NCBI RefSeq assembly: GCF_013046825.1
Contig: NZ_CP053187.1
Span: 527,501 to 591,500, forward strand
DNA length: 64,000 nt
Reading direction: 5' to 3'
Source of the DNA: Turicibacter sanguinis
Lineage (GTDB): Bacteria; Bacillota_I; Bacilli_A; MOL361; Turicibacteraceae
Positions 55,968 to 64,000 of the stretch are shown here, piece by piece; positions within the stretch are counted from its first letter, which is position 1, and every line of letters begins with the position of its first letter. The position numbers and the translations under genes were made by a program. The notes under the pieces are model-generated. The model was not told the origin of the DNA and searched no databases. It worked only from the letters and a program-made list of their open reading frames with translations.

Positions 55968-56609
55968 ATGGAACGTTATTTAATGGTCGCACAAGATGGG
56001 GAAAATGAAATCATTGTAGATAAATCTCGTTTTATTTGTCACGTGAAACGTGTTTATAATGATCAAGATGCGATGGAATTTATCAAAGAAATCAAAAAAA
56101 TCCATTGGAATGCCACACATAACTGCTCAGCCTATCAAGTTGGAGACTTCAACGAAATTCAAAAAGCAAATGATGATGGCGAGCCAAGTGGAACAGCTGG
56201 CGTTCCAATGCTTGAAGTCCTTCGAAAACAAGGAATCAAAAACTGCGTAGTCGTCGTCACACGTTACTTTGGTGGAATTAAACTTGGAGCTGGCGGCCTA
56301 ATTCGTACATATGGAAAAGCCGTGTCAGAGGCGATTAAAGAACTCGGAGTCGTTGAGCGTAAAACAATGAAAACCATGTTCATCAATGCCGACTACACCC
56401 TACTTGGTACGATTCAAAATCGCTTAGAAGGAACAGACTACATCTTAAGTCAAGTTCATTATACAGATAAAATTTCAGTTGAAGTTTTAATCGATGTAGA
56501 AGCAGAAGAAGCATTTAAAAATTGGGTCATCGACATGACAAATGGAAAAGCAGACGTTATAGCTGGTGAAACATCATTCAGAGAAATTCCCTATCAACGA
56601 GAAAACTAA
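55968..56609 (+). CDS. YigZ/IMPACT family protein
   Basis: A 213-residue protein. The N-terminal UPF0029/IMPACT domain (about 1-120) has IVDKSRFICHVKRV, HNCSAYQVGD, NDDGEPSGTAGVPML, VVVTRYFGGIKLGAGGLIRTYG. The C-terminal ferredoxin-like DUF1949 part follows. YigZ proteins are linked to translation control; function not settled. The only plus-strand gene in its area. AGGTGAT precedes the ATG. Confidence 0.9.
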   Translation: MERYLMVAQDGENEIIVDKSRFICHVKRVYNDQDAMEFIKEIKKIHWNATHNCSAYQVGDFNEIQKANDDGEPSGTAGVPMLEVLRKQGIKNCVVVVTRYFGGIKLGAGGLIRTYGKAVSEAIKELGVVERKTMKTMFINADYTLLGTIQNRLEGTDYILSQVHYTDKISVEVLIDVEAEEAFKNWVIDMTNGKADVIAGETSFREIPYQREN

Positions 56610-56647
56610 AAAAGACATTATCCACAAACTGGATAATGTCTTTTTTA
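56606..56647. terminator. Bidirectional terminator between yigZ and rarA
   Basis: AAAAAAGACATTATCCA CAAAC TGGATAATGTCTTTTTT. It serves both converging genes. Confidence 0.9.
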
Positions 56648-57910
56648 CTTCTGTTTTATAAAATTTTGATACCCAACAAATCCCTGTTCAATCTTATTCG
56701 CCCCTGCGTGATAATACGTTTTATCTTTTAAGCGATTCGGTAAATACTGTTGTTTCACGTAATGATTAGGATAATTATGAGGGAATTTATATTCTGTTCC
56801 AATTCCCAAATCTTTTGCCCCACCATAGTGAGCATCACGTAAATGTTTAGGAATGTCACCTACATTTCCTATTTTTAAATCTGCTAATGCCTCATCAATC
56901 GCAGAAATAGCAGAATTCGATTTCGGACTATTGGCAAGTAAAATAACCGCCTGAGCTAATGGAATACGTGCCTCAGGGAACCCTAGCTGCATCGCAGCAT
57001 CCGTACAACTCTTAACGATCGAAACAGCTTGTGGATAAGCTAACCCAATATCTTCTGCTGCAATCACCAATAATCGTCTACAAATAGAAGTTAAATCACC
57101 TGCTTTAATCAAACGGGCTAAATAATGAATAGCAGCATCAGGGTCACTTCCACGAATCGATTTTTGAAAAGCACTTAACGTATCATAATGTTGATCGCCA
57201 AATCGATCATAAGAAAAGCCAGCTGTTACAGTACACTCTCTTGCAACTTCTAAATTTAGAACAAATCCTTCTGTCCTACAATTTGGATACAACGCAATCT
57301 CTAATGCATTTAAGGCCCGACGTAAGTCACCATTGGCTACATTTGCAATATAATTTAAAGCTTCCTCTTCTACCGTCAGTGGATACAAATAAAACTCTGA
57401 CTCTACTAATTCAACCGCTCTCTTCAATCCATCTACAATCTCTTCAGGTGTTAAAGACTTAAACTCTAAAATTGTAGAACGACTTAAAATCGCACTAAAA
57501 ATCGTAAAATAAGGATTCTCTGTTGTACTCGTAATTAATGTAATTTGACCTGTTTCAATATATTTTAGTAACGTTTGTTGTTGCTTCTTATTGAAGTTTT
57601 GAATCTCATCTAAATATAAAAAGATTCCATTCATTCCTTCCAGTGTATTCAAACTACTAATAATTTGTTTAATATCTTCAGTCTTTGCATCCGTCGCATT
57701 TAACTTATAAATCTTTTTATTCGATAAACTCGCAATAATATTTGCAATCGTCGTTTTCCCTGTACCAGAAGGACCATAAAAGATTAAATTTGGAATATGA
57801 TTAACCTCTATTAACTTTCGTAAAATCTGCCCTTCTCCAATTAAGTGCTGCTGGCCAACTACCTCATCTAAAGTCCTTGGACGTATTAAATCTGCTAATG
57901 GTTTCATCAT
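56645..57910 (-). CDS. rarA: Replication-associated recombination protein RarA (MgsA)
   Basis: A 421-residue AAA+ ATPase of the clamp-loader type. N-terminal LADLIRPRTLDEVVGQQHL; Walker A FYGPSGTGKTTIA; Walker B LYLDEIQNFNKKQQ; sensor STTENPYFTI. The C-terminal tetramerisation region (HYLARLIKAGDLTSICRRL, ALADLKIGNVGDIPKHLRD) is present. It acts at stalled replication forks. GGGGG precedes the ATG. Confidence 0.95.
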   Translation of the reverse strand: MMKPLADLIRPRTLDEVVGQQHLIGEGQILRKLIEVNHIPNLIFYGPSGTGKTTIANIIASLSNKKIYKLNATDAKTEDIKQIISSLNTLEGMNGIFLYLDEIQNFNKKQQQTLLKYIETGQITLITSTTENPYFTIFSAILSRSTILEFKSLTPEEIVDGLKRAVELVESEFYLYPLTVEEEALNYIANVANGDLRRALNALEIALYPNCRTEGFVLNLEVARECTVTAGFSYDRFGDQHYDTLSAFQKSIRGSDPDAAIHYLARLIKAGDLTSICRRLLVIAAEDIGLAYPQAVSIVKSCTDAAMQLGFPEARIPLAQAVILLANSPKSNSAISAIDEALADLKIGNVGDIPKHLRDAHYGGAKDLGIGTEYKFPHNYPNHYVKQQYLPNRLKDKTYYHAGANKIEQGFVGYQNFIKQK

Positions 57911-58130
57911 GAATTCCCCCTTCCCTTGTATTATGGTTAAATAAACTACAAATTTTCAAATATATAAATTCAGATTATCTTTTCACTACATCCCTCCCTA
58001 CTAATAGAGGATAAATCTGTAGAAAAAAATCCAAAAATAAAGAGTACTTCAACAAATATAGATTCACTAATATTTTACTTACAAAACAATCATCAACTGC
58101 TAGTCAAAAATAATTTTGTTTCGCTATAGA

Positions 58131-58163
58131 AAAAAAAAGCTTCGGAAACCTCCGAAGCTTTTA
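58131..58163 (-). terminator. Terminator of mbl
   Basis: AAGCTTCGGA GGTT TCCGAAGCTT followed by TTTTTTTT on the minus strand. Confidence 0.9.
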
Positions 58164-58169
58164 AATGTT

Positions 58170-59165
58170 TTAACGACGACGAATCTTATCAATATGATCT
58201 AACATAATTCCTGTTCCAACTACTACACAGTGTAATGGATTATCTGCTACAAAGACAGGAACATGTAACTCATCAGCTAATAAGCGGTCAAGGCCATGTA
58301 ATAAGGCTCCACCACCTGTTAAGACGATACCTTTATTCATGATATCAGCTGATAATTCTGGAGGAGTTTGTTCAAGAACATTTTTCGCTGCATGAACAAT
58401 AATACGTACTGATTCACGTAAAGCTTCTTCTACTTCAGTTGATGAAATAGTAATTGTACGAGGTAATCCTGATACTAAGTCACGTCCACGAACTTGTAAT
58501 TCTTCTTCGCGACCTTCTGGATAAACTGTCGCAACACTGATTTTAATTTCTTCAGCTGTACGATCCCCGATTAATAATTTATAATTTGTTTTAATATAAT
58601 CAACAATGTCTTGATCAAAACGGTTACCTGCAATTTTAATTGAAGCAGATGTTACGATATCCCCAAGCGATAAAACAGCGATATCTGCAGTTCCTCCACC
58701 AACGTCGATTACCATGTTACCAGATGGTTTAGAAATATCCATCCCCGCTCCTAAAGCAGCAATTTTTGGTTCTTCTTCAATGAATACTTCACGTGCACCA
58801 CATTTTTCAGCAGCTTCACGGATAGCATTTTTTTCAACTAAAGTAATGTTAGTTGGGCAACAGATCATAATACGAGGTTGTGAAAGCATTCCTTTAATGT
58901 TTAACGAATTGATAAAATGTTTTAACATCATTTCAGTTGCCTCAATGTCAGCAATAACTCCATCTTTCATTGGACGAACAACTTCAATTTTACCTGGTGT
59001 ACGACCAAGCATTTGACGGGCTTCTTCTCCCGCTGCAATCATACGACCTGATTGAGCATCAATTGAAACTACAGATGGTTCTTCAAGAACGATTCCTTTA
59101 CCTTTTTCATATATTAAGACGTTAGCAGTACCTAAGTCGATTCCTATATCTTTAGAAAATAGCAT
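58170..59165 (-). CDS. mbl: Rod-shape protein of the MreB/Mbl family
   Basis: A 331-residue actin-like protein. DIGIDLGTANVLIYEKGKG (phosphate 1), MVIDVGGGTADIAVLSLGD (phosphate 2) and VLTGGGALLHGLDRLL (adenosine) are complete. The run IDLGTANVLI...GKGIVLEEPSVVSID resembles Bacillus Mbl, and the place after spoIID and spoIIQ matches the B. subtilis mbl locus. The small spoIIID gene usually just upstream is absent. It guides sidewall synthesis. GGAGG precedes the ATG. Confidence 0.9.
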   Translation of the reverse strand: MLFSKDIGIDLGTANVLIYEKGKGIVLEEPSVVSIDAQSGRMIAAGEEARQMLGRTPGKIEVVRPMKDGVIADIEATEMMLKHFINSLNIKGMLSQPRIMICCPTNITLVEKNAIREAAEKCGAREVFIEEEPKIAALGAGMDISKPSGNMVIDVGGGTADIAVLSLGDIVTSASIKIAGNRFDQDIVDYIKTNYKLLIGDRTAEEIKISVATVYPEGREEELQVRGRDLVSGLPRTITISSTEVEEALRESVRIIVHAAKNVLEQTPPELSADIMNKGIVLTGGGALLHGLDRLLADELHVPVFVADNPLHCVVVGTGIMLDHIDKIRRR

Positions 59166-59329
59166 ACTTTCCTTCCTCCAAACTAATTTTTCAGTATTAG
59201 TATGTCTAAATAATTCATCACTATTTTATATTTTAACACAAATATATTGAACCGACTACAACTTTTCCTTCTCCTCTTTAGTTTTTTCAACAAAAAAAGC
59301 ACTAATGCTCATTAGTGCTTTTTTCGCTT

Positions 59330-60055
59330 TTATAAATCACTTAATTTTTTATTAATAGCAGATTGTGGGTCAATTTTAACTTCATCTTTCATAATTTCAA
59401 AGTGCACCACATTTCCTGCGTCTGGTTCAAGTTGTGAAAGTCCAGTTGTTCCTAATACATCTCCTTGAGAGACTGAATCTCCAACGCTTACCTTAACATC
59501 ATAAACACCATTGTAAATCGTTTTCACTCCGTTAGCATGTTCAATTGTCACAATCGTACCTTTTAAGATTTCATCTTTTACCGATGTAACAGTTCCTGTA
59601 AGAGATGCTACAACATTAGCAACTTCATCATTTGAACTTTTGAAACTCATACCTTTTGATTCATGGCTATACATTGATTGACCAACAGGATAGTAGAAGA
59701 AACTTTGAGTTTGAACATCAGTTTCAACTGTGTCACTATAATAATATTTTGTTACCTCAATGTCTTCACTATCTAATGGAGAACTAATAACTTCACCTAA
59801 TGCAGCGGCATCTACAGCCTCTGATTGATTATTCATCGTTTGTAATTCTCCATTGTCTGTATAGATTAAATCATTGTTATTCCCATTAGCTGGATTTTGA
59901 ACTGTTAAGTCTTCCGATGATTGGTTCACATATAATTGAACTCCGGCAAATACAGCAGATGCTCCTAATAAGACTACAAGTGCTAAGCTAATAGGGTCAA
60001 TACGTTTAAATAATTTTTTGTTTTTTACATTTGTCATTTTTTCTTTTAATTTCAT
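59330..60055 (-). CDS. spoIIQ: SpoIIQ-like sporulation protein with degenerate LytM domain
   Basis: A 241-residue protein with one N-terminal membrane segment (about 22-42) and a LytM (M23-like) domain (about 125-235). Start at 60055 follows GAGG with 8-base spacing. The zinc-binding motifs are eroded: where M23 has HxGxD the protein has HESKGMS, and where it has HxH it has VVHFE, so it is probably inactive, as in B. subtilis. SpoIIQ normally docks SpoIIIAH across the engulfing membranes. It lies between spoIID and mbl. Confidence 0.8.
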   Translation of the reverse strand: MKLKEKMTNVKNKKLFKRIDPISLALVVLLGASAVFAGVQLYVNQSSEDLTVQNPANGNNNDLIYTDNGELQTMNNQSEAVDAAALGEVISSPLDSEDIEVTKYYYSDTVETDVQTQSFFYYPVGQSMYSHESKGMSFKSSNDEVANVVASLTGTVTSVKDEILKGTIVTIEHANGVKTIYNGVYDVKVSVGDSVSQGDVLGTTGLSQLEPDAGNVVHFEIMKDEVKIDPQSAINKKLSDL

Positions 60056-60106
60056 AGTCATCACCTCACCGTTATGATGACCACTTTTTTACTAACTTAT
60101 TCAATT

Positions 60107-61072
60107 TTAGGAATTTTTTTCAATAATATTAACATTTTGGTAATAATATTGGAGTATTTCTTGATAGTTTTTCCCTTGTTTAGCTAGTTGATTAGCCCCA
60201 TATTGGCTCATTCCGACCCCATGACCGTAGCCATATGTCGTAATAAACACTTTATTGTCTTTAAATTCCAAAGAAAAATCACTTGATCTTAAACCTAGTT
60301 TTTCTCGAAATTCACGACCGCTATAGACAGTATCACCTACTGAAATCTCCTCTACATTACCTCCATATGTATAACTTAAGATTTTAAAATCATTTTTTGT
60401 AAGACTTGAATCATTAAACGTATTACGTAATGCTGTTAAACTAAATTCAGTCACTTGCTCGTAAGTGGGGGCTGTTAAATCCCACTGACTACTGACACTT
60501 TTTAAGTATGGATATTCAACTGACCAATAATCTTCAGCATTTTCTGTATATCCATTGCTAATAGAAAAATAAAATGGAGTAATCATCTCACCATTGTATT
60601 CAATGATCTCTCCTTCCGTTTCAAGTACAGCTTGCTTCACTTTAGAATAGTATTTATCAAACTCATCTCCCCAACGTTCACGCATTTGAGATTCATCAAA
60701 ATAAACTTGATGTTTAACTGTATCATGCATGTAATCTTCAGATTGTAGTTGATTGAGTGTATAAGTCCTTGCGGCAACTGCTTGAGCCTTTAAAGCTTCT
60801 AACTCATAGGCAGCTGGCATTTCACCCGCGACAACACCCACGATATACTCTTCAAGCAACAACTCTTCATAACTATTACTCTCTTCACGAAAAACAGTCA
60901 CAACATTTTCTTTTGAGGCTTCAGTTTCTTGTGAAGAATCTACATTTTGAGTAGGGAGATGCATAACTTTCTCTACAACAGTTTGAGTTGAACAATAGAT
61001 AATTTGAGATAACATCGGAATTATAACTAGTAATAAGATAAAAGATAAAATTAGAGCTGGTATTTTTTTCAT
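60107..61072 (-). CDS. spoIID: Stage II sporulation protein D (SpoIID)
   Basis: A 321-residue membrane-tethered lytic transglycosylase for engulfment. Membrane segment about 4-26. Core motif LEEYIVGVVAGEMPAAYELEALKAQAVAARTY, here LEEYIVGVVAGEMP and LEALKAQAVAARTY, carries the catalytic Glu. C-terminal KVFITTYGYGHGVGMSQYGA is the SpoIID signature. ATG at 61072 follows AGGTG. Upstream of spoIIQ. Confidence 0.95.
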   Translation of the reverse strand: MKKIPALILSFILLLVIIPMLSQIIYCSTQTVVEKVMHLPTQNVDSSQETEASKENVVTVFREESNSYEELLLEEYIVGVVAGEMPAAYELEALKAQAVAARTYTLNQLQSEDYMHDTVKHQVYFDESQMRERWGDEFDKYYSKVKQAVLETEGEIIEYNGEMITPFYFSISNGYTENAEDYWSVEYPYLKSVSSQWDLTAPTYEQVTEFSLTALRNTFNDSSLTKNDFKILSYTYGGNVEEISVGDTVYSGREFREKLGLRSSDFSLEFKDNKVFITTYGYGHGVGMSQYGANQLAKQGKNYQEILQYYYQNVNIIEKNS

Positions 61073-61164
61073 ATTCATCACCTATCTATTATGAATCAGT
61101 ATTTGGTGTACTATTCAACTCTATGCATAGGCGATAAAGATATGACTAAACCATCAGCTTTTTA

Positions 61165-61380
61165 TTAAAAAATTGATTTAAGTAATGTAAAGATATCAAT
61201 AAAGTAATCAATAAATAATTTTGAGATACTTACGGTTAATACAATATACAAAATAATCACATCATTACGATGAGTCCCTCTTTTAAATAATTTTTCTAGT
61301 TGTAAAGACATTAACATCTTAAACACAATGGGTAAGACTAAGATGTACCATATAATCATAAAATAAGCTTGAACATTCAT
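61165..61380 (-). CDS. DUF1146 (YwzB-like) small membrane protein
   Basis: A 71-residue protein with two membrane segments (about 7-25 and 43-65) and a basic loop (FKRGTHRNDVIIL). It matches YwzB-type proteins, which sit between atpC and spoIID in Bacillus. Role unknown. Here murA, usually in this interval, is absent. Confidence 0.85.
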   Translation of the reverse strand: MNVQAYFMIIWYILVLPIVFKMLMSLQLEKLFKRGTHRNDVIILYIVLTVSISKLFIDYFIDIFTLLKSIF

Positions 61381-61516
61381 AAAATCCCTCCGATACTAGT
61401 TTACACATGCTCTAGTAGTGATAAAAAATAAAAACTATAAAGAAGCTTATAAAAATCATTTTACATCCTATCTGAGTTTATTTAAATCATTTTAATAAAT
61501 TTCCCGAGATAAATGT

Positions 61517-61559
61517 AAAAAAATCCCACAATTCAAAATTGAAATGTGGGATTTTTTTA
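61517..61559 (-). terminator. Terminator of the atp operon
   Basis: AAAAAAATCCCACA / TGTGGGATTTTTTT (loop about 15 bases), at the end of atpC. Confidence 0.9.
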
Positions 61560-61560
61560 T

Positions 61561-61971
61561 TTATTCAGAAATTCTTTTTTCACCAACTCGTATTTGGTTA
61601 AGAAGTTTAACGATTTCCATTTCAGATTTAATTAAATCTTCACGTGTTTTAGCATTTTGTTTTTGACGTTCAGTACGTTCAAGATCCATTTTAGCACGTG
61701 CAACATCAATGTCTTCAGCCATCATTGCATCATTTGATAAAACATTAACATGGTTATTAGAAACCTCGAAAATACCATTATCAATTGCAATATATGAACT
61801 TTCCCCATTCATATCAATACGTAACTCTCCAACACCAAGTGGTGTCATCATTGGAATATGATTGTATAAAACAGCAAAATCACCGTCAATACCACGTGCA
61901 AAGATGCGTTCTGCTTCTCCATCGAATACAAGTTTATCTGGTGTTACTACGCGAACCGTCATTACTGACAC
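61561..61971 (-). CDS. atpC: ATP synthase F1 epsilon subunit
   Basis: A 136-residue subunit. N-terminal beta-sandwich (TVRVVTPDKLVFDGEAERIFARGIDGDFAVLYNHIPMMTPL, seen in pieces) and C-terminal helical hairpin (about 85-136: ARAKMDLERTERQKQNAKT). It inhibits ATP hydrolysis in the F1 stalk. GAGGTGG precedes the GTG start. The last gene of the atp operon. Confidence 0.93.
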   Translation of the reverse strand: MSVMTVRVVTPDKLVFDGEAERIFARGIDGDFAVLYNHIPMMTPLGVGELRIDMNGESSYIAIDNGIFEVSNNHVNVLSNDAMMAEDIDVARAKMDLERTERQKQNAKTREDLIKSEMEIVKLLNQIRVGEKRISE

Positions 61972-61985
61972 AGTACCACCTCACA

Positions 61986-64000
<2,015 letters not shown>

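Noticed and set aside
59330-60055. Active M23 peptidase
   Set aside because: Zinc ligands are missing from both LytM motifs, so only the fold is likely conserved.

Overview
The window is AT-rich Bacillota DNA. Gene content and order resemble Bacillus-type conserved blocks: comFA-comFC-hpf-secA-prfB-(luxS)-ftsE-ftsX-M23-ctp-uvrB, and atpG-atpD-atpC-ywzB-spoIID-spoIIQ-mbl. Together with sporulation genes, a bile-acid type 7alpha-hydroxysteroid dehydrogenase homologue and a broken choloylglycine-hydrolase-family gene, this suggests a spore-forming gut Bacillota. Turicibacter is my best guess, but it is an inference from memory and not proven here. Almost all genes lie on the minus strand. The plus-strand exceptions are a toxin-antitoxin remnant, a sugar-acid uptake cassette with a small ORF, the broken hydrolase and yigZ.

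Region 1 (1-17.4 kb) is accessory. It holds a BceA-like ABC ATPase (cut by the window edge) with its BceRS-like two-component system and a likely operator, then a decayed MNT/HEPN toxin-antitoxin pair. A degV-DUF1836 pair follows, then a polysaccharide deacetylase behind a frameshifted UgtP-like glycolipid glycosyltransferase. Eight copies of a 59-bp GC-rich repeat sit immediately upstream of that glycosyltransferase. Next come a membrane GDPD, a PucR-type regulator divergent from an SDR plus KdgT-like permease, an inactivated choloylglycine-hydrolase-family gene, and a four-gene polar amino acid ABC importer.

Region 2 (17.4-40.5 kb) is mostly housekeeping: an Eis-like acetyltransferase, MATE exporter, 7alpha-HSDH-like SDR, RlmCD-type rRNA methyltransferase, L-serine dehydratase, UvrB, the FtsEX/M23/S41 cell-wall remodelling cluster, LuxS, RF2 without the usual frameshift, SecA, long HPF, ComFA, a truncated ComFC-like protein and a FruK-like kinase.

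Region 3 (40.5-55.7 kb) is dominated by two giant surface proteins. One (1819 aa) combines a CE8 pectin methylesterase with a PL9-type pectate lyase. The other (about 1736 aa) carries a PHP metallohydrolase, CARDB, a gatase-like region and OB folds. They share a C-terminal module and an atypical KPxTGY sorting signal, and end in near-identical terminators. A cre-like site lies upstream of the pectinase gene. A YibE/F-like membrane protein, a DUF4300 lipoprotein and two more DegV (FakB-type) proteins follow.

Region 4 (55.9-64 kb) holds yigZ, rarA, mbl, a catalytically degenerate SpoIIQ-like protein, SpoIID, a DUF1146 protein and the end of the ATP synthase operon. The pectinase, the KdgT-like permease/SDR cassette and the cre site could form a pectin-use route. 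The HSDH and the dead hydrolase hint at bile-acid metabolism.
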